Below, piece by piece: positions 1 to 8,557 of a stretch of DNA of 64,000 bases. The DNA comes from Aminivibrio pyruvatiphilus (lineage in GTDB: Bacteria; Synergistota; Synergistia; Synergistales; Aminobacteriaceae): contig NZ_SORI01000011.1 in NCBI RefSeq assembly GCF_004366815.1, positions 1 through 64,000 of the forward strand, written 5' to 3'. How positions within the stretch are numbered: the first letter of the stretch is position 1; each line of letters opens with the position of its first letter. The notes beneath the pieces were generated by a model, which saw nothing but the letters and a program-made list of their open reading frames with translations, did not search any database and had not been told where the DNA came from. Both the position numbers and the translations under genes were made by a program.

Positions 1-110
1 CGGATTTGAGGTCTCGTTGCGTAGGCAAACCAATGATATCTCAAAGACCTTGGGGGCTTTTTAATGTTCCTAAAAACCTATTTTGGACAAGAGTGAAAGG
101 AGGTATTTTC

Positions 111-1679
111 ATGGCTGAAACAGCAACCCCTCAGAAGAGGACACTGTTCGAGAAATTCATCAAGGGAATCGAGATCGTCGGCAACATGCTCCCGCACCCC
201 TTCTGGCTTTTCGTCTATCTTTCGCTCATCGTCCTCGGACTGTCCTATTATCTTTCAGAGGCCGGAGTCTCCGTGACCTACATGGCGGCGAAAGCCGGAG
301 AGGCCCCGAAGGAAACGACCGTTGCGGTTCTGAACCTTCTCTCCTTCGCCGAAATGAGAAAGTTCACGGCCGGCTTTGTTTCCACCTATGTCAATTTCGC
401 ACCCCTTGGCCTGGTCATGGTCATGACGCTTGGAATCGGCCTTGTGGAGCAGTCCGGGATGATTTCCGCCCTGATGCGGAAGACCATTCTCGGCGCCCCC
501 TCCTACATGGTGACGGCGGTCCTCGCTCTTGTGGGCATCAACTCGAACCTTGCCTCCGACGCGGGCATCATCTTCACCCCGGTCATCGGCGGCGCGGTCT
601 TCAAGGCCCTGGGAAGAAATCCATGGGTCGGCATCATCGCCGGTTTCGCGGCGGCCTCGGGAGGTTTCACCGCGAACTTCTTCATTGCCGGAACTGACGC
701 CCTCCTCGCCGGAATCACCCAGTCGGCGGCCCAGGGAATGAACGTCCCCGGACCGACCCATCCCCTCATCAACTGGTACTTCATGGCTGTGGCCACCATC
801 GTCGTCATGTTCGTCACCACGTGGGTGACCGAAAAATTCACTGTTCGTGTCCTCGGTGACAGTGCCCACGACAAGGATTCCGACGAGCTTCTGAAGCATG
901 CCGTCACCCCCGAAGAGAACCGGGGACTCCGTTTCTCCGCCGTCATGGCGGTTCTCGTCATCGGCGTCCTGCTGTACCTTATACTCCCTGAAGGCTCCTT
1001 CTTCCGGGCCGATGACGGAACCATCGTCCCCCGCTCGCCCTTCCTGAGCAGCATCGTGGCGATTCTGTTCTTCCTGTTCTTCTTCGTCGGGATCGCCTAC
1101 GGCTTCGGCGCCGGCACCATAAAGAAGATGGACGACGTGCCCAAGCTCATGCAGAAGGGCCTTTCCGGAGGACTGAGCTTCATGGTGGTCGTTCTTCCCG
1201 CCGCCATTTTCGTCCAGCTCTTCAACGCCAGCAGGCTCACCACCGTCCTCGCGGTCAACGGCGCCCACTGGCTTGAAAGAATGAATCTCGGCGGCATCCC
1301 GCTGCTTATCATGTTCATTCTCCTCTGCACCTTCATCAACCTGTTCATCACCAGCGGTTCTGCCAAGTGGCTCATCCTGGCCCCCATTTTCGTTCCCATG
1401 TTCTCCATCGTGGGCTTCTCGCCGGCCCTCACCCAGGTGGCGTATCGAATCGGCGACTCTTCGTCCAACATCATCTCCCCCCTGTCGTACTACGTGCCGG
1501 TTATCATAGGGCTTCTGGAGCAGTACCGGTCCGACCCGGACACGAAGGTCGGCATCGGTACGGTCATCTCCCTGGAGATGCCCTATACCATCGCCTACCT
1601 CATCTGCTTTACCGCACTGCTCATTGCGTGGTATCTGCTGGGCATACCTCTTGGCCCCGGCGCTTCCGCTCTGTTGTAG
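111..1679 (+). CDS. AbgT family transporter
   Basis: A 522-aa polytopic inner-membrane protein with about a dozen hydrophobic segments, resembling the AbgT family. Known members import p-aminobenzoyl-glutamate (AbgT) or export antimetabolites such as sulfonamides (MtrF, YdaH); the substrate here cannot be read from sequence. Family-like stretches include GINSNLASDAGIIFTPVIGG in the first half and the ITSGSAKWLILAPIFVPM region followed by RIGDSSSNIISPLS in the second. The reading frame is open back to base 6, but I chose the ATG at 111 because AAAGGAGG lies about 7 nt before it and the protein then begins MAETATPQKRT, a plausible cytoplasmic tail. A strong terminator follows, so it is probably transcribed alone or as the last gene of a unit that begins before the window. 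Confidence 0.9.
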   Translation: MAETATPQKRTLFEKFIKGIEIVGNMLPHPFWLFVYLSLIVLGLSYYLSEAGVSVTYMAAKAGEAPKETTVAVLNLLSFAEMRKFTAGFVSTYVNFAPLGLVMVMTLGIGLVEQSGMISALMRKTILGAPSYMVTAVLALVGINSNLASDAGIIFTPVIGGAVFKALGRNPWVGIIAGFAAASGGFTANFFIAGTDALLAGITQSAAQGMNVPGPTHPLINWYFMAVATIVVMFVTTWVTEKFTVRVLGDSAHDKDSDELLKHAVTPEENRGLRFSAVMAVLVIGVLLYLILPEGSFFRADDGTIVPRSPFLSSIVAILFFLFFFVGIAYGFGAGTIKKMDDVPKLMQKGLSGGLSFMVVVLPAAIFVQLFNASRLTTVLAVNGAHWLERMNLGGIPLLIMFILLCTFINLFITSGSAKWLILAPIFVPMFSIVGFSPALTQVAYRIGDSSSNIISPLSYYVPVIIGLLEQYRSDPDTKVGIGTVISLEMPYTIAYLICFTALLIAWYLLGIPLGPGASALL

Positions 1680-1698
1680 CAGAAAAAGATACGACATG

Positions 1699-1725
1699 GG
1701 ACCCCGGTCTTCCGGGGTCCTTTTT
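1699..1725 (+). terminator. Rho-independent terminator after the AbgT gene
   Basis: A perfect 9-bp stem (GGACCCCGG / CCGGGGTCC) with a TCTT loop is followed by five T residues, 19 bp after the AbgT stop codon. Confidence 0.9.
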
Positions 1726-1969
1726 CTTACCCTTCGCTTCGGGGGCTTGCCAGGGAACGATATATCACTTTCCCGTCCGGACTCCGAAAATTTTCCCCGG
1801 AGAATTTTTCCTTCCAGCCTGAAGTACTCTGGACCGGAGAAAAAAGTTGGAGTACACTTTTTCCCGTGTTTCTCCCGCTGTTATTTGATCCCTCCCTTTC
1901 TGCGACATTGCGGAAAAAGGGAAAGCGGCGGTGTGGGGCAATTCTTTCGAGGTCTGGGGTGAAACAGAA
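1726..1969. other. Intergenic leader before kdnB
   Basis: About 240 bp between the AbgT terminator and kdnB hold no credible gene; short ORFs here lack ribosome-binding sites and family resemblance. The kdnB promoter should lie here, but I see no convincing -35/-10 pair. Confidence 0.5.
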
Positions 1970-3088
1970 ATGAAAAACGTACCGGCGGACATGGAAGGTT
2001 TCCTTTCTCATCAGCCCTGGTGGCGCACCGGGGTCCCGACAGAAATAATCCGTTCCCGTGAAGGAGTCGGGGAGCTTCTTCACAGGGTGAAACAGGTGAA
2101 AAAAAATCCCTTTTTCGTGGTGGATTCAGTGCTGCAGGATCAGCCTGTCTTCGCCCCCCTTTTCGCCCATGAAGCCCTGTTTCTTTTCGATGCCTCCGCG
2201 TCGGAACCCAAAACAGGAGATGTCGATACTGTCGTCTCCATAATAAAAAACAGGGCGAAACCCCATGATGTGGTGGTGGGCATCGGCGGGGGAGGGACCA
2301 TGGACCTTGCGAAAGCCGTGGGCATATGCCTTGCAAATCCGGACCCCGCCCATACATACCAGGGGTATGGCCTGGACATGAAGAAAGGGGCGGATATCTG
2401 GGTTCTTCCTACGCTCAGCGGTACAGGGGCCGAAATTACTCCCATCGCGGTGCTCCGCGGACCCGAGAAGAAACTGGGCATCAACAACCCCTATACCGCA
2501 CCCTCCGTGGCGTTCATCGATCCCGGGCTCACATCGGGGGTACGTAAATACAACCGGTTTTTCACCATGATGGACTGCTTCTTCCATCACTATGAAATCA
2601 CGAAAAGCGCGACAAGCTCGGAGACGGCCGTTTCGGATGCCCTTGACGGCATCAGCCTCTCCAGGGACGTCCTGACGTCGGGTGTGGAGGAGTTTCGGAT
2701 GGACAACGCCATCCGGTCGGCCATGGCCTCCGTTCTAGGAGGAAGCAGCACCATCGGCGGGAGAGTGGGGGCAGCCCACGCAGTTTCCTATGGGCTGAGC
2801 AACTCCTCGCCAACCCTCCCTCACAGCGTGGCCGTCACCCTCGCCATGCTTTCCCTCGGCGACCTCTATCCTGACGGATACGAGGACACTGTTTCCTTTC
2901 TCCGGATCAACGGCATGGACACTCCAAAAGCAGCGGATTTCGGAATAGGGGCAGGAGCAGTGGAAAAAATGACGAAAACTGCCCTCGGCATGGAGAAGCT
3001 CTGGCAGAGCTGTTTCGGAGTCAACTGGAAGGAGCGGGCCACGGAGGGATATATCCGGGGGATCTATGAAAGAATCGTTTCCCGGTAG
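1970..3088 (+). CDS. kdnB: 3-deoxy-manno-octulosonate 8-oxidase (KdnB-like iron alcohol dehydrogenase)
   Basis: A 372-aa iron-dependent alcohol dehydrogenase fold protein. It resembles Shewanella KdnB, which oxidises the C8 hydroxyl of Kdo to an aldehyde as the first step to 8-amino-Kdo. Visible features are the nucleotide-binding GIGGGGTMDLAKA (about residues 104-116), PTLSGTGAE (147-155), and probable metal ligands Asp202 and His206 in MMDCFFHHYE, His270 in GAAHAVSYGL and His285. The frame opens at a GTG at 1931, but the ATG at 1970 has a better upstream purine stretch and gives the usual family length. The next gene encodes the matching aminotransferase 41 bp downstream, which strengthens the assignment over a generic alcohol dehydrogenase. 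Confidence 0.8.
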   Translation: MKNVPADMEGFLSHQPWWRTGVPTEIIRSREGVGELLHRVKQVKKNPFFVVDSVLQDQPVFAPLFAHEALFLFDASASEPKTGDVDTVVSIIKNRAKPHDVVVGIGGGGTMDLAKAVGICLANPDPAHTYQGYGLDMKKGADIWVLPTLSGTGAEITPIAVLRGPEKKLGINNPYTAPSVAFIDPGLTSGVRKYNRFFTMMDCFFHHYEITKSATSSETAVSDALDGISLSRDVLTSGVEEFRMDNAIRSAMASVLGGSSTIGGRVGAAHAVSYGLSNSSPTLPHSVAVTLAMLSLGDLYPDGYEDTVSFLRINGMDTPKAADFGIGAGAVEKMTKTALGMEKLWQSCFGVNWKERATEGYIRGIYERIVSR

Positions 3089-3129
3089 GGATTTTTTGCT
3101 TCTGCAGAAAACGACAGGGGGGAAGGCTG

Positions 3130-4308
3130 ATGGCAGGAACGGAAATTTTCGGGAAGGAAGAACTGGAGGCAGTTCAGGATGTCATTGAAAGAAAAATGAT
3201 CCACCGTTACGGGTCTCACGGAGCAAGAAGGGGTATTTACAGGGTGGAGGAGTTTGAAAACAGGGCCGCGGAAATTTCAGGAGCCCGCCATGCCCTTGCG
3301 GTGGCCAACGGAACGGCTGCCCTTATCGTCGCCCTGAAGGGAATCGGCATCCAGCCGGGGGATGAAGTTATCACGTCTCCCTTTACCTTCATCGCCACTG
3401 TCGAGGCTATCGTTGCCTGCAACGCAGTTCCCGTACTCGGCGAAATCGACGGGACCCTGAGTCTCGACCCGGTCTCAACAGAGAGGCTTATCACCGAAAG
3501 AACACGGGCGATCATGCCGGTCCATATGTTCGGTGCCGCGGCGGACATGGACAGGTTTGCCGAACTCGGAAAAAAGTACGGTATCCCCATCATCGAGGAT
3601 GCCTGTGAAGTCGTCGGCGGCACCTACAAGGGAAGGATGCTCGGAAGCCTGGGAACATGCGGCACCTGGAGCTTTGATCCCAACAAGACCCTCACCGTGG
3701 GCGAAGGCGGGATTGTGTTCACCGACAGCGAAGAAGTCTACTCCAGAATGGACTGCTACCATGACCACGGGCATATCCACAGCAAGGAACACGACCGGGG
3801 TGCCGAAGGCAAGTCGGGGCTGGGTGTGAACTACCGGCTCAGCGAACTGCAGGGAGCCCTCGGCCTTGTTGCGCTGCAGAAAATGGACTATGCCCTCGGG
3901 CTGCTCCGATCCACCAAGAAAAGGATTCTGCAAGCCGTTTCCGATACGGGCATTGTCCCCCGTCCCACCCACAACGGTGAGGGGGACACTGCCTCCCATG
4001 TGATTTTCATGCTGCCGTCGGCGGAGTCGGCCTTGAAGTTCAGGGATGCCGCCGTTTCAGCGGGTTGCGGTTGTTCCATTATCGCAGACAACACCTGGCA
4101 TTTCGCAAAACACTGGAAGGCTCTTGAAGTAATGGGGGAAAAGGACTGGTTCGGGACGAGGACTCCTTCCTATGCCCCGGAAACAATGGCAGGGAGCGAC
4201 AGGCTGCTTGCCCGGGCAGTCATGTTCGGTCTCAGCATCATCATGGATGATTCCGCGGTGGAAGCCATTATCCATGCAGTGCGGGCGGGGACAAAGGCTG
4301 CTCTCTGA
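3130..4308 (+). CDS. kdnA: 8-amino-3,8-dideoxy-manno-octulosonate transaminase (KdnA-like)
   Basis: A 392-aa member of the DegT/DnrJ/EryC1 sugar aminotransferase family. In the known pathway KdnA transfers an amino group from glutamate to the 8-aldehyde made by KdnB, giving 8-amino-3,8-dideoxy-Kdo. The PLP-binding lysine is probably Lys186 in SFDPNKTLTVGEGG, with the family IIEDACE stretch at about 154-160 and AVANGTAAL near 57-65. A GGGGGGAAGG ribosome-binding site precedes the ATG at 3130. It lies 41 bp after kdnB on the same strand and is very likely co-transcribed with it. Other family members act on UDP- or dTDP-sugars; the kdnB neighbour and the converging kdsB favour the Kdo role. Confidence 0.82.
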   Translation: MAGTEIFGKEELEAVQDVIERKMIHRYGSHGARRGIYRVEEFENRAAEISGARHALAVANGTAALIVALKGIGIQPGDEVITSPFTFIATVEAIVACNAVPVLGEIDGTLSLDPVSTERLITERTRAIMPVHMFGAAADMDRFAELGKKYGIPIIEDACEVVGGTYKGRMLGSLGTCGTWSFDPNKTLTVGEGGIVFTDSEEVYSRMDCYHDHGHIHSKEHDRGAEGKSGLGVNYRLSELQGALGLVALQKMDYALGLLRSTKKRILQAVSDTGIVPRPTHNGEGDTASHVIFMLPSAESALKFRDAAVSAGCGCSIIADNTWHFAKHWKALEVMGEKDWFGTRTPSYAPETMAGSDRLLARAVMFGLSIIMDDSAVEAIIHAVRAGTKAAL

Positions 4309-4330
4309 GATATCTCCTTCGGGTTAAGCG

Positions 4331-4368
4331 AAGCGGGCCTCCGGGAATCTGCCGGGGGCCCGCTTTCC
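4331..4368. terminator. Terminator hairpin between kdnA and kdsB
   Basis: The inverted repeat AAGCGGGCCTCCGG / CCGGGGGCCCGCTT lies between two converging genes and could end transcription from both sides; the T-run is short. Confidence 0.65.
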
Positions 4369-4374
4369 AGTGAG

Positions 4375-5109
4375 CTACAGGCAGAAGTCGGGGTGGAGTT
4401 CCAGGTATCGCTCCAGGGCTTCCGCGTCCTCCGGAGTATCAATCTCGATGGTGTCCCTCTCCGTGGGAACGCAGGCGATGGAATGCCCTTTTTCGAGAAC
4501 CCGGAGCATTTCCAGGCTTTCCGTTTTTTCCAGGGGCGTCTGTTCCCAGGAGGAGAATTTCAGCAGGAAATCTCTCCTCCAGCAATAGGGGCCGATATGC
4601 TTGTAATAGACAGGGTCTCCGTTTCTCGGATAGGGAATGGGGGAGCGGCTGAAGTACAGCGCCCTTCCTGCGGAATCGAACACCATCTTGACTATGTTCG
4701 GCGAGAAAACTTCCTCTTCGCGGTCAATCCGCTTTGACAGAAGGGCGAGCATGACGGCAGGATCGTCCATGGCCGCTGCCAGGGGATCGATCATGTCCGG
4801 CCCCGCGAGAGGATCGTCGACCTGGACGTTGAGGACGATATCGGAAGGGATTCTTTCGGAGACCCAGGCCACCCTGTCGCCTCCGCTCGGCAGTTCGGGA
4901 GGGGTGAGCATGCATTCCCCTCCTGCGTCCCTCACCGCGGCGGCGATCCGTTCATCGTCCGCAGCGACGATGATCCTGTCCACGGACGAACACCTTTCCA
5001 CCCGGCGGAGTACCCGGACGACCAGTGGTACCCCTCTTACCGGAAGAAGGGGCTTTCCTGGGAGGCGGGTGCTTGCGAATCTTGCGGGAATGACGGCGAG
5101 GGTTTTCAT
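4375..5109 (-). CDS. kdsB: 3-deoxy-manno-octulosonate cytidylyltransferase (KdsB)
   Basis: A 244-aa cytidylyltransferase that activates Kdo (or, given the neighbours, possibly 8-amino-Kdo) with CTP to CMP-sugar for LPS core assembly. The N-terminus MKTLAVIPARFASTRLPGKP is the classic KdsB nucleotide-binding start, and the C-terminal IDTPEDAEALE matches the family's DTPEDL end. Two motifs diverge from the E. coli form: NVQGDEP reads NVQVDDP, and HQSGTER reads LPSGGDR. The frame extends 22 codons further upstream, but the ATG at 5109 starts the conserved fold and has an AAGGAG site before it. It converges on kdnA. Confidence 0.9.
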   Translation of the reverse strand: MKTLAVIPARFASTRLPGKPLLPVRGVPLVVRVLRRVERCSSVDRIIVAADDERIAAAVRDAGGECMLTPPELPSGGDRVAWVSERIPSDIVLNVQVDDPLAGPDMIDPLAAAMDDPAVMLALLSKRIDREEEVFSPNIVKMVFDSAGRALYFSRSPIPYPRNGDPVYYKHIGPYCWRRDFLLKFSSWEQTPLEKTESLEMLRVLEKGHSIACVPTERDTIEIDTPEDAEALERYLELHPDFCL

Positions 5110-5192
5110 GATCCATCCATCTCCTTGAAGGAAGATTGACAACGGATATTGATGATACACTTTTCCTTCCTTCACCGGAAGGGGAGGGCAGG

Positions 5193-5226
5193 AAAAAAGC
5201 GGCCCCTGAAGGGGCCGCTTTCAGCA
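5193..5226 (-). terminator. Rho-independent terminator of arcC
   Basis: On the minus strand a perfect stem AAGCGGCCCC / GGGGCCGCTT with a TTCA loop runs into six T residues, 25 bp after the carbamate kinase stop codon. Confidence 0.9.
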
Positions 5227-5249
5227 GATGCCTGAGGGCAGAGGAGTGG

Positions 5250-6191
5250 TCAGTCCTTGAGAATCTGGGTGCCCGCCGAGCCTTCCAGGGCTTCGAGGGC
5301 CTGTTCGAGGCTCGCGATGACGGCGCGGCTTCCGCCGTTGCGGACAAAACGGAGGGCTGCCCGAACCTTGGGTCCCATGGAGCCGGCCTTGAAATGGCCT
5401 TCCTTTTCAAGGGCTTCCATTTCGGTTACCGTAAGCTTCTCAAGCCATTTCTGGTTCGGCGTGTTGTAGTTGATGGCAACCCTGGGCACGTCGGTGAGGA
5501 TCATCAGGAGGTCGGCCTTCACCGCGGCGGCGAGCCTTTCGCCGGCGAGGTCCTTGTCGATGACCGCCTCGACTCCCTGGTAGGTTCCGTCAGCCCCGCG
5601 GATGACGGGAATGCCGCCGCCGCCGGAAGCGATGACGGTGAAGCCCTTTTCCAGCAGGGAGTTGATGACGTCCTTTTCCACTATGGACTTGGGGTCAGGG
5701 GAGGGAACGACCCTTCTCCAGCCGCGTCCCGCGTCATCGATCCAGAATTCTCCGGTTTCAGCCATGCGCTTCTTCGCCGCTTCTTCCGTATAGAACGGTC
5801 CCACCGGTTTTGTCGGATGGACGAAGGCAGGGTCGGCAGGATCGACCTCAACCTGGGTCACGACGCATGCGGGTTCATGGCCGGACAGGCCTTCGAGAGC
5901 AAGGGTGTTGTGGAAGCTCTGGCAGAACATGTACCCGATGAGTCCCTGGCTCTCCGCTCCGCAGACATCCATGGGCATGGCAGGCACAGAAGTGCTGCCC
6001 AGTTCGTTCTGGATGAGGATTGCGCCGACCTGGGGCCCGTTGCCGTGGGTGACCACCACTTCATGACCGGCCCGGATCATCCTGACGATCTGGTCCACTG
6101 TTTTCTGAACGTTGTCCCGCTGTTCCGCTGCATTGCCCTTCTGGCCTCTCTGCAGAATGGCGTTGCCTCCAAGGGCGACCAATACTCTCAT
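5250..6191 (-). CDS. arcC: Carbamate kinase
   Basis: A 313-aa protein of the amino-acid kinase fold. It catalyses carbamoyl phosphate + ADP to carbamate + ATP, the energy-yielding last step of arginine or citrulline fermentation. [17 protein letters not shown] at the N-terminus, [11 protein letters not shown] near 47-57, [10 protein letters not shown] in the middle and GSMGPKV near the C-terminus are characteristic. The length is normal for the family. A GGAGGGG site sits about 12 nt before the ATG. No arginine deiminase or ornithine carbamoyltransferase lies in the window, so the carbamoyl phosphate source is elsewhere. It has its own likely promoter overlapping the end of the spermidine synthase gene. 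Confidence 0.95.
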   Translation of the reverse strand: MRVLVALGGNAILQRGQKGNAAEQRDNVQKTVDQIVRMIRAGHEVVVTHGNGPQVGAILIQNELGSTSVPAMPMDVCGAESQGLIGYMFCQSFHNTLALEGLSGHEPACVVTQVEVDPADPAFVHPTKPVGPFYTEEAAKKRMAETGEFWIDDAGRGWRRVVPSPDPKSIVEKDVINSLLEKGFTVIASGGGGIPVIRGADGTYQGVEAVIDKDLAGERLAAAVKADLLMILTDVPRVAINYNTPNQKWLEKLTVTEMEALEKEGHFKAGSMGPKVRAALRFVRNGGSRAVIASLEQALEALEGSAGTQILKD

Positions 6192-6233
6192 CTCTTTAAA
6201 TTCCCCTCCTGAATGTTAATGCTAAACCAGTAT

Positions 6234-6262
6234 ATTCTAAACTAAGCAGCTTATTTCAGCAA
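6234..6262 (-). promoter_or_regulatory. Putative promoter of arcC
   Basis: On the minus strand TTGCTG (6262-6257) is followed after 17 bp by TAGAAT (6239-6234), 42 bp before the arcC start. It overlaps the end of speE, implying separate transcription of arcC. Confidence 0.5.
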
Positions 6263-7096
6263 GTCAATGACAAAGGGCGGAAGAACGAAACTTGCCCTAT
6301 GGATATCGGATGTGTAGTACCTCGTTCCCTCGGGTGCCGGGCGAAGGGGCGCCGACGGATCGGCATTCTTCGATCCCACTGTGTAGGTCCACATTCCGCT
6401 GGGATAGGTGGGCATGGCTCCCCAGTACATCCTGACGACGGGAAAGACGGAACTCATCTCCCGGAAGGCGTCCCGGACGACGTTCCTGTCGGTGAAGGGT
6501 GATTCCGTCTGGGCAACGACCATTCCGTCCTTTTTCAGGGCGTTGTGGATATCGCGGTAGAAGGGGGATTCAAAGAGTCCGGCGGCAAATTCCACGGGAT
6601 CCGTGCTGTCCACGATGGCGACGTCGAATTCTTCTTTCGCGGCTTTGATATATACCATGGCGTCCATGGGTTTTACGTCCGCCCTGGGGTCTTCAAGGGC
6701 AGCGCTGATGGTCGGGAGAAACCGTTTCGAGGCGTTGATCACTTCCTCGTCGATATCGATAAGAGTGGCCTTTTCCACGCTTTTGTGTCGGAGGACTTCC
6801 CGCAGAACGCCGCCGTCGCCGCCGCCGACGATGAGCACTCTCCGGGGATCCGGGTGCGAGGAGAGCGCCACGTGGGCCATCATCTCGGAGTAGCAAAATT
6901 CATCCCGTTCCGTGATCTGGATTGCTCCGTCGAGAATCATCATCCGGCCGTATTCTCCGGTTTCCACAAGCAGGATGTCCTGGTAGGGGCTTTTCACGTT
7001 CAGAAGCACCTCTGAAACGCGAAGGCTCAGCTTCATGTCGGGGCTCTGTTCTTCCGTAAGCCAGAGCTCGTTGAAGCGTTTCGGGCGGGTTTCCAT
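6251..7096 (-). CDS. speE: Spermidine synthase (polyamine aminopropyltransferase)
   Basis: A 281-aa aminopropyltransferase that makes spermidine from putrescine and decarboxylated S-adenosylmethionine in the cytoplasm. The N-terminal beta domain (ESP-like start through YGRMMILDGAIQITERDEF) is followed by the Rossmann domain with VLIVGGGDGGVLREVLRH, TLIDIDEEVI and AIVDSTDPVEFAAGLF, where the Asp of DSTDP is the expected catalytic base. The ATG at 7096 was chosen over the longer frame because GGAG lies 8 nt upstream and the product begins METRPKRFNELWLTE. A terminator separates it from the ornithine decarboxylase gene upstream, so the two may be only partly co-expressed. No speD is visible in the window. 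Confidence 0.93.
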   Translation of the reverse strand: METRPKRFNELWLTEEQSPDMKLSLRVSEVLLNVKSPYQDILLVETGEYGRMMILDGAIQITERDEFCYSEMMAHVALSSHPDPRRVLIVGGGDGGVLREVLRHKSVEKATLIDIDEEVINASKRFLPTISAALEDPRADVKPMDAMVYIKAAKEEFDVAIVDSTDPVEFAAGLFESPFYRDIHNALKKDGMVVAQTESPFTDRNVVRDAFREMSSVFPVVRMYWGAMPTYPSGMWTYTVGSKNADPSAPLRPAPEGTRYYTSDIHRASFVLPPFVIDLLK

Positions 7097-7115
7097 TGGG
7101 CATTCTCCTTTCTCT

Positions 7116-7158
7116 GGAAAAAGCGGAGGGAACAAGTCGTTCAACCTGTTCCCTCCGC
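7116..7158 (-). terminator. Terminator after the ornithine decarboxylase gene
   Basis: On the minus strand a 13-bp stem (AGCGGAGGGAACA / TGTTCCCTCCGCT) ends in a run of five T residues, between the decarboxylase stop and the speE start. It may attenuate speE. Confidence 0.85.
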
Positions 7159-7192
7159 TGACTGACTTTCATTCAGTATAGAATGTCCTGCT

Positions 7193-8368
7193 TCAATCTT
7201 CAAGCACGTAGGCGCGGAGCGGGGGGAAGCCGTTGAAGCAGACCGAGGAGTAGCTCTGCGTGTATGCCCCGGTGGTGAAAAAGTACAGCCGGTCTCCTTC
7301 CGTCAGTGAAGCGGGGAGGGCGTACTTTTCGTTTTCGTACAGAATGTCCATGCTGTCGCAGGTGGGACCGGCCAGGATCGTTTCCTGAATGGGGCCTGAT
7401 TTCTCCGAGTAGATGGGGTACTTGATGGACTCGTCGAGAGTTTCAATAAGACCGCCGAATTTTCCGGCGTCAAGGTACACCCAGCTGTACTGGTTGGCCT
7501 CCGACTTCCGGGAAATGAGCACCACTTCCGTAATAAGGATTCCTGCGTCTCCGGCCATAAAGCGGCCCGGTTCAAGAAGGATTTCAGGGAGGGTTTCTCC
7601 GAAATCTTCCGTAAGGAAGCGGATAATCTCCGCTCCGTAAACTGAGGTCTCCTTCGTGGGGGAAATGTAGTTCGCCGGGAATCCGCCGCCGAGGTTCACC
7701 ATTTTCAGCTCGATTCCCTCCGCCTTCGCGGAATCAAAGAGATATTTGCAGGTGGAGATGGCATGATCCCACTGGCCGATGTCCCTCTGCTGGGAGCCCA
7801 CGTGGAAGGAAATCCCGTAGGGCTCCAGGCCGAGTTCAGGAGCCTGGAGAATGAGCTTGTAAATGGTATCGGGGTGGGCGCCGAACTTCCTGGAGAGGGG
7901 CCAGTCTGCGCCGCTTCCGTCGGTGAGGATCCTGAAGAATACCTTCGAGCCGGGAGCGTTCTTCGCGATTTTTTTCAGATCGTTTTCCGAATCGGTGGCG
8001 AAGAGGCGGACTCCCTTCGAATAGGCGTAGGCGATATCCTTCGCCTTTTTTATTGTATTGCCGTAGCTGACCCTGTCCGGCGTTGCGCCGAGAGCGAGGA
8101 TGTGATCCAGTTCGTATATCGAGGCTATATCGAAACAGCTTCCCTTGGCCACGAGCATCCGAATGACGGATTCGTTGGGGTTCGCCTTCACGGCATAGTA
8201 AATCTTTGCAAAGGGCAGGGTGCTGATCAGTTCATCGTACTTCTGTTCGACCTTTGCCAGGTCAATTACGAGAAAGGGTGTCTCCTTATCTTCAGCAAAC
8301 TTTTTGATGCGGTCGAATCGTTCCCTGGAAATATACCTTTCAAGGTCGAACTGGAACTGGTTTTCCAC
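7193..8368 (-). CDS. Ornithine decarboxylase (PLP fold-type III)
   Basis: A 391-aa alanine-racemase-fold decarboxylase of the eukaryotic-type ODC group, converting ornithine (possibly also lysine) to putrescine (cadaverine). The PLP lysine is Lys61 in YYAVKANPN, the glycine-rich phosphate site is NLGGGFPA, EPGRFM follows, and the catalytic cysteine is in GPTCDSMD at about residue 337. The length of about 390 aa fits ODC or lysine/ornithine decarboxylase better than the longer biosynthetic arginine decarboxylases. The start is a GTG at 8368 with a clear AGGAGGT ahead. Position next to speE and near arcC suggests that ornithine from arginine catabolism is turned into polyamines. Confidence 0.88.
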   Translation of the reverse strand: MENQFQFDLERYISRERFDRIKKFAEDKETPFLVIDLAKVEQKYDELISTLPFAKIYYAVKANPNESVIRMLVAKGSCFDIASIYELDHILALGATPDRVSYGNTIKKAKDIAYAYSKGVRLFATDSENDLKKIAKNAPGSKVFFRILTDGSGADWPLSRKFGAHPDTIYKLILQAPELGLEPYGISFHVGSQQRDIGQWDHAISTCKYLFDSAKAEGIELKMVNLGGGFPANYISPTKETSVYGAEIIRFLTEDFGETLPEILLEPGRFMAGDAGILITEVVLISRKSEANQYSWVYLDAGKFGGLIETLDESIKYPIYSEKSGPIQETILAGPTCDSMDILYENEKYALPASLTEGDRLYFFTTGAYTQSYSSVCFNGFPPLRAYVLED

Positions 8369-8406
8369 GTCTCTACCTCCTAATGAATTGGTTTTGAACC
8401 TGATGC

Positions 8407-8435
8407 AGTTTACGGCCTCGGGCCGAGAAATGCAA
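8407..8435 (-). promoter_or_regulatory. Putative promoter of the ornithine decarboxylase gene
   Basis: Minus-strand TTGCAT (8435-8430), a 17-bp spacer, then TAAACT (8412-8407), 38 bp upstream of the GTG start. Confidence 0.45.
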
Positions 8436-8557
8436 TAGGGAAAGGGGAAGAAAAATCAGGGAATTTACGTATTCTTTTCCCCCTTGCCCGCAGAGGTTCC
8501 ATGGTAGAATCAATGCTGTTCCGACCATTGAGCGCACCGCTGCAAGGAGGCTCCTCC

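Noticed and set aside
1-110. Longer AbgT start at base 6 or a leader RNA before it
   Set aside because: The extra N-terminus is not family-like and the AAAGGAGG site before 111 decides the start; no structured RNA could be recognised in the short stretch.
255-1697. 480-codon open frame on the minus strand under the AbgT gene
   Set aside because: Its product is rich in Gly, Asp, His and Arg with no family resemblance; AbgT on the other strand explains the DNA.
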